NCBI GenBank assembly: GCA_017934185.1
Contig: JAGBJY010000026.1
Coordinates: forward strand, 1-43,635
Length of the DNA: 43,635 nt
Source of the DNA: Bacteroidales bacterium
GTDB taxonomy: Bacteria > Bacteroidota > Bacteroidia > Bacteroidales > UBA932
Reading direction: 5' to 3'
Each line of letters opens with the position of its first letter. The stretch's first letter is position 1. The translations under genes were made by a program, and so were the position numbers. Positions 6,770 through 15,804 of this stretch are shown in pieces. Below the pieces are notes generated by a model. That model was given only the letters and a program-made list of their open reading frames with translations, was not told where the DNA came from and searched no databases.

Positions 6770-7714
6770 ATGAAAAAATACATCGATACAGGAAAGAAAG
6801 ACACCCGCAGCGGCTTCGGCGAAGGCCTGCTCAGGGCCGGACGGGCCGATGAACGCGTAGTGGCCCTCACTGCCGACCTCAAAGGTTCCCTCAAGATGGA
6901 CGCCTTTGCCGCCGAATTCCCCGAACGTTTCATCCAGTGCGGCATTGCCGAAGCCAATATGGTAGGCGCCGCCGCCGGCCTGGCCATTGCCGGAAAGGTG
7001 CCTTTCATCGGCTCTTTTGCCGAATTTGTCACCGGCCGCGTGTACGACCAGCTCCGTCAGGAAGTGGCCTATGGCAATACCAATGTGAAGATTGCCTCTT
7101 CCCATGCCGGGATTACCCTGGGCGAGGACGGTGCCACCCACCAGACCATGGAGGACATTGCCCTTATGCGCGCCCTTCCCGGCATGGCGGTGGTGAACCC
7201 CTGTGACTACAACCAGACCGTGCAGGCCACCCTGGCCGCCGCCAAGTACGAAGGCCCCGTGTACCTGCGCTTCGGCCGTCCTTCCGTGCCCAATTTCACG
7301 GACCCGGAGGAGCCTTTCCAGATTGGCAAGGCCTATGTCATGAACGAGGGGAAAGACGCCACAGTTTTCTGCTGCGGTCACCTGGTATGGGAGGCCCTCA
7401 AAGCCGCCGAAGCCCTTGAGGCCGAGGGCGTTGGCGTGGAAGTGGTGAATGTGGCCACCATCAAGCCCCTGGACGAGGAGACGGTGCTCTCATCGGCCCG
7501 CAAGACCGGCAAGGTGCTGGTGGCCGAAGAGCACAACCGCGCCGGCGGCCTGGGAGAGACCATCGCCTCCGTCCTGGCGGAGAAACAGCCCACCAAGGTG
7601 GTGTTCATGAACGGCGGCGACCGCTTCGGCCAAACCGGCACCCCCGCGGAACTCATGGCCCTCTACGGCCTTGACGCCGCCCACATCGTGGAAACCGTCA
7701 AATCCATGCTGTAG
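6770..7714 (+). CDS. Transketolase, C-terminal subunit
   Basis: The 314-residue protein supplies the pyrimidine-binding and C-terminal domains missing from the preceding gene. Visible features are DLKGSLKMDAFAAEFPERF, GIAEANMVGAAAGLA with the Glu that activates the cofactor, SSHAGITLGEDGATHQ, YLRFGRPSVP, and a C-terminal domain with VAEEHNRAGGLGETIAS. It is co-transcribed with the N-terminal subunit. Such split transketolases resemble 1-deoxyxylulose-5-phosphate synthase-like proteins, but the paired layout favours transketolase. Confidence 0.93.
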   Translation: MKKYIDTGKKDTRSGFGEGLLRAGRADERVVALTADLKGSLKMDAFAAEFPERFIQCGIAEANMVGAAAGLAIAGKVPFIGSFAEFVTGRVYDQLRQEVAYGNTNVKIASSHAGITLGEDGATHQTMEDIALMRALPGMAVVNPCDYNQTVQATLAAAKYEGPVYLRFGRPSVPNFTDPEEPFQIGKAYVMNEGKDATVFCCGHLVWEALKAAEALEAEGVGVEVVNVATIKPLDEETVLSSARKTGKVLVAEEHNRAGGLGETIASVLAEKQPTKVVFMNGGDRFGQTGTPAELMALYGLDAAHIVETVKSML

Positions 7715-7720
7715 CCTTTC

Positions 7721-7832
7721 TGCAAAAGGTCGGTTTTTAGGCCGCACACCTTTTGCGCCTATTAGGCTTCCCATCGGCCTGTATGGCCATTTTGCTGCAA
7801 AAGGTCGGAAGTAAGAAATCCGACCTTTTGCA
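7721..7832. repeat. Twin-hairpin element downstream of the S51/ATP-grasp gene
   Basis: Two hairpins share their arm sequence. The first pairs GCAAAAGGT (7722-7730) with ACCTTTTGC (7748-7756). The second pairs TGCAAAAGGTCGGA (7796-7809) with TCCGACCTTTTGCA (7819-7832), 14 bp perfect. Between them lie the short palindrome GCCTATTAGGC (7757-7767) and one ATCGGCC word. The outermost arms can also pair with each other. It fills the convergent gap between transketolase and the gene ending at 7834 and may act as a terminator for both. Confidence 0.8.
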
Positions 7833-7833
7833 T

Positions 7834-9777
7834 TTACATCAATTCTGTTACAAAAGTAAAGAATGTCTGGATGCCCTTCTTGTCCTGGAGGCGGGTCATG
7901 TAGCAGAAGTTGCCAAGGTCGTCCGACAAGGCGTCGGGGACACGGCCGGCGAAGCAGATGGCGCTGCCGTAGCGCTCCCAAATCTCTGCATCGGAGTGCT
8001 TGTACCCCTTTCCGTCGCGGCGGGCGGCATAGGCGCAGTAGGCATCTTCGCCGATGGGCTTCCGGGCCTCATCGAAGGCTAGCATATCGGCCCAAATCTG
8101 GAAGACGTCGGTCTGGTGCGCATAGTTCATCATGTCGGGGGTGTAGCCTCCCGGCGGGCGCATGTTCACTTCCAGACCCACGTAGTCGCCTTTTTTGCCC
8201 AGGCCTTCGCGGTCGCGGTCCAGCTGGAAGTACTCCAGGTGCACAAATCGGCTCTTGATGTTGAAGGCCTTCACGGTACGGCGGCCGATTTCAGAGAGCT
8301 TCTTGGGCACTGTTTTGTTGGTGTAATAGCAGGTATCCAGGTTCTTGTGCACAATTTCCATGATGGGCGTGGGGAACACGCTGTTGTTCTCAAAGATGGG
8401 CTCCATCCGGGAATTGTAAATGGCATCGTAGCTAATGAGAAGGCCGGTGATAAACTCCTCAATCACAAAGTATTGGAAGTTGTGAGCATGGTCACGGAAC
8501 CAGGCCTCCAGGTCGGCATCGCTCTGGAGCTTGAAGGTGCCGGAGGCGCCCATGCCGCTGTCGGGTTTGGCAATGACGGGGTAACCGGTCTTCTTCACAA
8601 AAGCCTTCACCTTGGCTTCCCCCTCGGCCCCCTTGATTTGGCGGGCTGTGGGAATGCCGCCCAGGGCATAGTACTTTTTCATCTCGCTCTTGTTGCGGAT
8701 GGAGGCAATCTGGTCGGTCTTGATGCCGGTGGTCACGTTGAAGTCTGTGCGCAGGCGGGCGTCCTGAGAGAGCCAGTACTCGTTGTTGGACTCTATCCAG
8801 TCAATCTTGCCATACTTGTGGGCAAACCAGGCCACCGCCCGGTACATTTCGTCGTAGTCTTCCAGGTTTTTCACCTGATAATAATCCGTGAGGCTCTGCC
8901 TGAGTTCCCGGGAAAGGTTCTCATAGGGAGTGTCGGCAATGCCCAGCACATTCACGCCATTGGCCTTGGCACCGGCACAGAAATGCCAGTAGGTGGCCGG
9001 AAAATGCGGGGAAATAAATACTAAGTTCATAAATGTATAGGATTTGTTTTCTTCAGAGACCCTGCGCATGGCTCCGCGGCTAAGCTCGAAGGCTTCGCCG
9101 CGCAGTTCGCTGCGGCCGTCCTTAACCTTCACATAGCCGCCGTCCCGGAAAGTGTAGAAACGGTGGCCCCAACTGTCGGGAAAGGCTATGTCTTCAAAGA
9201 GCCGGAGGCCGTCCACGGTGGCATAGCGCACCTGCTCAAAATGCGGAACCAGCTGAATATCAGTAAGTCCCAGGCCTTTTAGCCAGCGCTGGTACTCGGG
9301 GTCTGTGGCCTCGCCGGGCAGCTCCGGATGGGAATACACCCGGGCGGCGCAGTTCATGCTGCCGGCACTGCAGCCCATCACCACTCCGTCAAAGCCCTGG
9401 AGCAGCTGCTTCAGGCCAATTTCATGCAGGAATTTGTTCTGGGTAGGCACGTGCCCGCCGCAGAGGACCACCCAATGAGCGCGCCGGACCAGCTGCGCGG
9501 TTTGAGCGGCGTTCCGCCGGTCCAGCATCACGATTTCTTCGGTCTCTATGCCGGAGTTGTGAATGCATTCACTCATGCCCTTCAGGACGGAGTCCGTGAA
9601 GCCGCGGTCGTCCGGGGCGGCGCTCACCAGCAGGACGCGCGGCAGGGCTTTTTCGGGGGCGCCCATCCGCCGAAGGGCACTGGAGAGCTCCGCCTTGACA
9701 TCGGGCAGGAAGCCGTTGTCAGAGGTGAAATGGTCTTCGCCGAAGCGAGTGGGACTACCGGTAAGATACAGCGTCAT
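7834..9777 (-). CDS. Fusion protein: peptidase S51 (dipeptidase E/cyanophycinase-like) + ATP-grasp ligase
   Basis: The 647-residue product has two domains. Residues 1-240 are a complete S51 serine peptidase with VVLCGGHVPTQN (about 103-114), the nucleophile elbow GCSAGSMN (Ser137) and VPHFEQ (His179). From Met250 (MNLVFISPHFP) to the end it is a 398-residue ATP-grasp enzyme with a pre-ATP-grasp region (GKIDWIESNNEYWL), a lysine/glycine loop (GYPVIAKPDSGMGASGTF), FVIEEFITG and the Mg2+-site stretch GLEVNMRPPGG. The domains join with almost no linker, as if a stop codon was lost. The start is the ATG at 9777, six nt after a TAACTTTG box; a TTG at 9786 would overlap that box. Joining a dipeptide hydrolase to a peptide-like ligase is unusual; the substrate is unknown. 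Confidence 0.85.
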   Translation of the reverse strand: MTLYLTGSPTRFGEDHFTSDNGFLPDVKAELSSALRRMGAPEKALPRVLLVSAAPDDRGFTDSVLKGMSECIHNSGIETEEIVMLDRRNAAQTAQLVRRAHWVVLCGGHVPTQNKFLHEIGLKQLLQGFDGVVMGCSAGSMNCAARVYSHPELPGEATDPEYQRWLKGLGLTDIQLVPHFEQVRYATVDGLRLFEDIAFPDSWGHRFYTFRDGGYVKVKDGRSELRGEAFELSRGAMRRVSEENKSYTFMNLVFISPHFPATYWHFCAGAKANGVNVLGIADTPYENLSRELRQSLTDYYQVKNLEDYDEMYRAVAWFAHKYGKIDWIESNNEYWLSQDARLRTDFNVTTGIKTDQIASIRNKSEMKKYYALGGIPTARQIKGAEGEAKVKAFVKKTGYPVIAKPDSGMGASGTFKLQSDADLEAWFRDHAHNFQYFVIEEFITGLLISYDAIYNSRMEPIFENNSVFPTPIMEIVHKNLDTCYYTNKTVPKKLSEIGRRTVKAFNIKSRFVHLEYFQLDRDREGLGKKGDYVGLEVNMRPPGGYTPDMMNYAHQTDVFQIWADMLAFDEARKPIGEDAYCAYAARRDGKGYKHSDAEIWERYGSAICFAGRVPDALSDDLGNFCYMTRLQDKKGIQTFFTFVTELM

Positions 9778-9783
9778 AGCATG

Positions 9784-9791
9784 CAAAGTTA
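9784..9791 (-). promoter_or_regulatory. -7 box giving a probable leaderless mRNA for the S51/ATP-grasp gene
   Basis: Minus-strand TAACTTTG ends at 9784, and the ATG starts at 9777 with 6 nt between. With the usual spacing the transcript would begin at or within a base or two of the start codon. The same 6-nt distance is found at rsgA and the SUI1 gene. Confidence 0.7.
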
Positions 9792-9826
9792 CAATTTATT
9801 CCCAAAGCCTTGTTGCCTTAGTTGTT

Positions 9827-11552
<1,726 letters not shown>

Positions 11553-11553
<1 letters not shown>

Positions 11554-11795
11554 TGGGTATTCAACTACATATTCTCAGTCCTGAAGGGACGCTGGTACAG
11601 GCGGAAGTGTCGCTGGTGACACTGCCGGGCATGCTTTCACCCTTCACCGTGCTGCCTGGGCACGCGGCGCTGCTGTCGGCCCTGGTGGCTGGAGATATCC
11701 GCTATGTGGCCGATGGTAAGGAGGAGCGCCTGCCCATCAAGGAAGGCTTTGTGGAAGTGCGTGACAACGTGGTAAGTGCTTGTGTAGAAGTATGA
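11553..11795 (+). CDS. atpC: ATP synthase F1 subunit epsilon
   Basis: The 80-residue protein contains only the N-terminal beta-sandwich of epsilon: LHILSPEGTLVQAEVSLVTLPGMLSPFTVLPGHAALLSAL. It lacks the C-terminal helical hairpin that inhibits ATP hydrolysis in many bacteria. This short form is common in Bacteroidetes. It connects the rotating gamma subunit to the c ring. It overlaps atpD by one base and atpB by four (ATGA). Confidence 0.93.
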
Positions 11796-12877
11796 TAGGG
11801 CCGATGCTCATATCGCTTGTGCTTCTTGCCACAACGGCCGGAGGGGATACCCTTTCCTCCGCGTCGCTTCGCGACCCTGTCCGGGCAAATGCTCCGGAAA
11901 GGGTATCCCCTCCGACCTCCTCTGTCATTCTGAGCGATAGCGAAGAATCTGAGGAGAACATCGACATCGCCTCCATCATCTTCGAGCACATCGGCGACGA
12001 ATATGAGTGGCACATTACTCAGTGGAAGGGCAAGCCCATTGCCATTCCGCTGCCCTGCATTGTCATTGACAACGGGGTGCATGTGTTCACGGCCCATCAT
12101 GCCGCAGAGAACGGCTATGCCTTCAACGAGAACGGCAAACTTATCAACGCCGCATCGGGGGAGCGCCCCCTTGACCTTTCCATCACCAAGAACGTGCTGG
12201 CCCTGATGATGAGCAGTTTACTGCTTCTTGTCATCATCCTTTTAACGGCCAGATGGTACCGGGAGCACGATGCCCTGGAGGAAGCCCCCACCGGCCTTGC
12301 CGCCGCCATGGAGCCGCTGGTGATGATGGTGCATAACATGGCGCGGGAGAACATCGGCGAGGCCGATTACCGGAAGTATTCCCCGTACCTGTGCATGGCT
12401 TTCCTCTGGATTCTTTTTAACAATTTCCTGGGCATCCTGCCCTTCTTCCCGGGCGGAGCCAACCTCACCGGCAACATTGCCATTACCCTGGTGCTGGCCC
12501 TGTGCACCTTCTTTACGGTGAACCTCACGGGAACCAGGCACTATTACAAAGATATTTTTGCGCCGGACGTTCCGGTGTTCCTCAAACCCATCATGCCGGT
12601 GATTGAGGTGTTCAGCGCCCTCATGAAGCCGGTGTCCCTCACCATCCGTCTGTTTGCCAATATGCTGGCCGGCCATATCATGATTCTGAGCATGGTCTGC
12701 ATCATTTTCATTGTGGCCAAATACGGTCCGCTCCTGAGTGGCGGCATGACGGTGATATCGGTCCTTTTCGGCGTCTTCCTGGATGCCCTGGAGTGCCTGG
12801 TGGCCTTTATCCAGGCCTATGTGTTTACCATGCTCAGTTCCATTTATATAGGTTTAGCTCGTGTACATGAAGAATAA
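11792..12877 (+). CDS. atpB: ATP synthase F0 subunit a, with an in-frame palindromic insertion
   Basis: The 361-residue product begins MIGPMLISLVLLATTAG, a signal-peptide-like stretch, then an extra segment at about residues 17-53 (DTLSSASLRDPVRANAP and onward to SEESEE) encoded by the palindromic element at 11839-11949. The conserved Bacteroidetes N-domain (IFEHIGDEYEWHIT) then resumes. The membrane part includes FLWILFNNFLGILPFF, SLTIRLFANMLAGHI with the essential Arg of the proton path, and a C-terminal helix FIQAYVFTMLSSIYI. The ATG at 11792 overlaps the atpC stop. Subunit a forms the proton half-channels next to the c ring. The insertion should lie in the exported N-terminal segment, away from the channel. 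Confidence 0.94.
   Translation: MIGPMLISLVLLATTAGGDTLSSASLRDPVRANAPERVSPPTSSVILSDSEESEENIDIASIIFEHIGDEYEWHITQWKGKPIAIPLPCIVIDNGVHVFTAHHAAENGYAFNENGKLINAASGERPLDLSITKNVLALMMSSLLLLVIILLTARWYREHDALEEAPTGLAAAMEPLVMMVHNMARENIGEADYRKYSPYLCMAFLWILFNNFLGILPFFPGGANLTGNIAITLVLALCTFFTVNLTGTRHYYKDIFAPDVPVFLKPIMPVIEVFSALMKPVSLTIRLFANMLAGHIMILSMVCIIFIVAKYGPLLSGGMTVISVLFGVFLDALECLVAFIQAYVFTMLSSIYIGLARVHEE
11839..11949 (+). repeat. Composite palindromic element inside atpB
   Basis: CGGAGGGGATACCCTTTCC (11839-11857) and its exact complement at 11896-11914 form a 19-bp perfect palindrome with a 38-nt core containing GTCGCTTCGC and TCCGGGCAAA. Nine nt later comes a 26-nt unit (11924-11949), GTCAT-N18-ATC, whose inner arms are ATTCT and AGAAT. 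The whole element reads through in frame; the unit starts on codon 45 and encodes VILSDSEES. The same core with different arms lies at 27661-27740. Confidence 0.9.
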
Positions 12878-12897
12878 CAATTAAAACCATTGATACT

Positions 12898-13158
12898 ATG
12901 TTACTTTCAACTATGATTCTGCAGGCTGCGGCCGGTGCCATGATTGGCAAGGCCGGTGCTGCCCTGGGTGCCGCCATTGCTGCCATTGCCGCCGCTATCG
13001 GTATCGGAAAAATCGGCAAGTCCACCATGGAAGCCATTGCCCGTCAGCCGGAAAGCGCCGGTAACCTGCGTACCTCCATGATTATTGCCGCCGGTATGGT
13101 GGAAGGCGCCGCCCTGTTCGCCATCATCGTCGCCCTCCTGGCCATCTTAATCAAGTAA
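12898..13158 (+). CDS. atpE: ATP synthase F0 subunit c
   Basis: An 86-residue hairpin of two membrane helices. Helix 1 is rich in Gly/Ala (GAALGAAIAAIAAAIGIG), the polar loop contains ARQPE, and helix 2 carries the ion-binding carboxylate in GMVEGAALFA. Helix 1 lacks the Gln, and helix 2 lacks the Ser/Thr after Glu, that mark sodium-binding c subunits, so proton coupling is the likelier reading. It follows atpB by 20 nt. Confidence 0.96.
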   Translation: MLLSTMILQAAAGAMIGKAGAALGAAIAAIAAAIGIGKIGKSTMEAIARQPESAGNLRTSMIIAAGMVEGAALFAIIVALLAILIK

Positions 13159-13160
13159 GA

Positions 13161-13667
13161 ATGAACCTGGTAACGCCTGACTTCGGCCTCCTCTTCTGGA
13201 TGGTCGTCATCTTCGGCATTGTGTTTTTCCTCCTCGCGAAGTTCGGTTTTCCGATCATCACGGATATGGTGGATAAGCGCAGCGCCAAGATTGCGCAGTC
13301 CCTCAAGGATGCCGATGAAATCCAGGCCCGCATGGCCGCCTGGAAGGTAGAGCAGGCCCGGATGCTGGAAGAGGCCCGGAAAGAGCAGTCGGCCATTCTG
13401 AAAGAGGCGACCGAGACCAAGGCCCGCATTGTGGCCGATGCCAAGGCCCAGGCCAAGGAAGAGGCCGACAAAATCCTCGCCGAGGCCAGGGTCCAGATAG
13501 AGGCCGAAAAGCAGAGCGCCCTCGCCGATGTCCGCCGTGAAGTAGCTCTTCTGAGCGTGCAGGTGGCCGAAAAGGTCCTGCGCGGCGAGCTTTCGGACGA
13601 CGGCAACCAGCGGGCCTTCATTGATAAACTTGTAGACGAAGCCAACCAAGTCCCGCTGAACTCGTGA
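13161..13667 (+). CDS. atpF: ATP synthase F0 subunit b
   Basis: A 168-residue protein with one N-terminal membrane helix (FGLLFWMVVIFGIVFFLLAKFGF) followed by a long charged coiled coil rich in Ala, Glu and Lys (for example KEEADKILAEARVQIEAEK). A dimer of b forms the peripheral stalk holding the F1 head. Two nt separate it from atpE. Its stop overlaps the GTG start of atpH (GTGA). Confidence 0.95.
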   Translation: MNLVTPDFGLLFWMVVIFGIVFFLLAKFGFPIITDMVDKRSAKIAQSLKDADEIQARMAAWKVEQARMLEEARKEQSAILKEATETKARIVADAKAQAKEEADKILAEARVQIEAEKQSALADVRREVALLSVQVAEKVLRGELSDDGNQRAFIDKLVDEANQVPLNS

Positions 13668-14224
13668 ACCGAAGCCTTGTCATAACGCGCTACGCTAGGG
13701 CCCTCGTGAAATATGTCCGCGAAACCGGACACGGTGGCATCGTATGCTCCGAGGCCGAAACCCTGCTCCATGCCCTGGACAGCCTGCCGGACCTTCGCCG
13801 CATGATGGAGGCCGATGGCGACGTGGTATCGGCCTTTGACAAGAAAAAACTCCTCCAGAGCGCCCTCCCGGGCCGGATTACTCCGGAGCTGAGCCGCTTC
13901 CTGACGCTGCTGAACCAGAACGGCCGCATGCCGCTGGTGCGCGATATCCTTCGCGACTTTGTGGACATGTACCACCGGAGCGTGGGCATCCGCAAAGCCC
14001 ATCTCACTTGCGTGAGTCAGCCCTCGGAGCGCCTGCTGCAGCGCCTGAAAGCCCTGGTCAAGCAGAAAACCGGCGATGACGTAATCATTGAGGTGGACAT
14101 TGATCCCAACCTTATCGGCGGCTTTGTCTTTGACATTGACGACTACCTCCTGGATGCCAGCGTGAAACGCCAGCTGGACCTTATCCGGGCTCAGTTTATT
14201 GAACGAAATAGAAGAATAATCTAA
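13664..14224 (+). CDS. atpH: ATP synthase F1 subunit delta
   Basis: A 186-residue protein of the OSCP/delta family, joining the peripheral stalk to the top of the alpha/beta ring. It starts at a GTG overlapping the atpF stop and opens [18 protein letters not shown], the usual delta beginning. The C-terminal part includes [29 protein letters not shown], the conserved family signature. Its stop overlaps the atpA ATG (TAATG). Confidence 0.94.
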   Translation: MNRSLVITRYARALVKYVRETGHGGIVCSEAETLLHALDSLPDLRRMMEADGDVVSAFDKKKLLQSALPGRITPELSRFLTLLNQNGRMPLVRDILRDFVDMYHRSVGIRKAHLTCVSQPSERLLQRLKALVKQKTGDDVIIEVDIDPNLIGGFVFDIDDYLLDASVKRQLDLIRAQFIERNRRII

Positions 14225-15804
14225 TGGCAATCTCTCTCAGACCCGGCGAAGTGAGCGACATCCTGCTCGGACAGCTCCGGGATATGAAAAACGACCTCCA
14301 GTTTGAGGAAATCGGCAAAGCCTTGCAAGTGAGTGACGGCGTGGTGCGCATCTATGGCCTGGACCATGCCGAGGCCGGCGAACTGCTGGACTGCGGCAAC
14401 GGTGTCATGGCGGTGGTCATGAACCTGGAGACCGACAATGTGGGCGCGGTGCTCATGGGCCCTACCGACCTTATCAAGGAGGGCATGGTGGTGCGCCGCA
14501 CGTGCCGCATCGCTTCCATCGGCGTGAACGACAAGCTGCTGGGCCGCGTCATAGATCCGCTGGGCAATCCGCTGGACGGTCTGGGCGCGGTGGACGGCGA
14601 GAAAGTGGACATGCCGCTGGAGCGCAAGGCGCCCGGGGTTATCTATCGTCAGCCGGTGAGTGAGCCGCTGCAGACGGGCCTCAAAGCCATCGATGCCATG
14701 ATTCCTATTGGCCGAGGGCAGCGCGAGCTCATTATCGGCGACCGCCAGACCGGCAAGACCGCCATTGCCATTGATACCATCATCAACCAGCGGGCCAATT
14801 ATCTTGCCGGAGAGCCGGTATTCTGCATCTACGTGGCCATCGGCCAGAAGGGCTCCACTGTGGCGTCCATCGTGAAAACCCTGCGGGAGCACGGGGCCAT
14901 GGATTACACCGTGGTGGTGGCGGCAACGGCGGCCGATCCTGCGGCCCTGCAGTACTACGCGCCCTTTGCCGGGGCGGCCATCGGCGAGTATTTCCGCGAT
15001 ACCGGAAGGCATGCCCTGGTGGTGTACGACGACCTCTCCAAACAGGCGGTGGCCTACCGTGAGGTGTCCCTGATTCTGAAGCGCCCTTCCGGCCGTGAGG
15101 CGTATCCGGGCGACATTTTCTACTTGCACAGCCGCCTTCTGGAGCGGGCGGCCCGCATCATTGACCAGCAGGAGGTGGCCCGGCAGATGAATGACCTTCC
15201 GGCGGCCCTCCAGGACAAAGTGAAGGGCGGCGGCTCCCTTACGGCCCTTCCCATCATCGAAACGCAGGCGGGCGACGTATCGGCCTATATTCCTACCAAT
15301 GTGATTTCCATCACCGACGGCCAGATTTACTTGGAGAGCGCCCTTTTCAACCAGGGCGTGCGTCCGGCTATCAACGTGGGTATCAGCGTGTCCCGTGTGG
15401 GCGGCAGTGCCCAGGTGAAGTCCATGAAGAAGGTTGCTGGAACCCTGAAAATTGACCAGGCCCAGTGGACGGAGCTGGAGGCTTTCTCCAAGTTCTCCTC
15501 CGACGTGGACAAGGTGACGGAACTGGCGCTGGACAAGGGCCGGAAGAACAATCAGCTCCTCATCCAGCCGCAGTACAGCCCCATGCCCACAGGCGAGCAG
15601 GTGGCCATCCTCTACTGCGGAACGCATGCCCTGATGCGGGACATTGCCATTGCGCAGGTGCGGGATTTCCAGGACGCATTCCTGGACCGTCTGCGTGCCG
15701 CCCATGCCTCTGTTTTGGAAGAACTGGGCGAGGGAAAACTCACCCCGGAAACCGAGCAAATCCTCACCGAAACCGCTGCCTCTGTGATACTTAGCATGAA
15801 ATAA
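14224..15804 (+). CDS. atpA: ATP synthase F1 subunit alpha
   Basis: The 526-residue product has the complete alpha-subunit layout. The N-terminal crown includes [20 protein letters not shown]. The Walker A motif is GDRQTGKTA (in [19 protein letters not shown]), then [27 protein letters not shown] and the signature [14 protein letters not shown]. The C-terminal helical domain ends [10 protein letters not shown]. It provides the non-catalytic nucleotide sites of F1. It overlaps atpH and atpG by one base each, which points to coupled translation. Confidence 0.98.
   Translation: MAISLRPGEVSDILLGQLRDMKNDLQFEEIGKALQVSDGVVRIYGLDHAEAGELLDCGNGVMAVVMNLETDNVGAVLMGPTDLIKEGMVVRRTCRIASIGVNDKLLGRVIDPLGNPLDGLGAVDGEKVDMPLERKAPGVIYRQPVSEPLQTGLKAIDAMIPIGRGQRELIIGDRQTGKTAIAIDTIINQRANYLAGEPVFCIYVAIGQKGSTVASIVKTLREHGAMDYTVVVAATAADPAALQYYAPFAGAAIGEYFRDTGRHALVVYDDLSKQAVAYREVSLILKRPSGREAYPGDIFYLHSRLLERAARIIDQQEVARQMNDLPAALQDKVKGGGSLTALPIIETQAGDVSAYIPTNVISITDGQIYLESALFNQGVRPAINVGISVSRVGGSAQVKSMKKVAGTLKIDQAQWTELEAFSKFSSDVDKVTELALDKGRKNNQLLIQPQYSPMPTGEQVAILYCGTHALMRDIAIAQVRDFQDAFLDRLRAAHASVLEELGEGKLTPETEQILTETAASVILSMK

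Noticed and set aside
5912-7714. Transketolase as a frameshifted pseudogene
   Set aside because: The two parts have their own start and stop 12 nt apart, and each ends at a natural domain border. Both retain all key motifs, so they are separate subunits.
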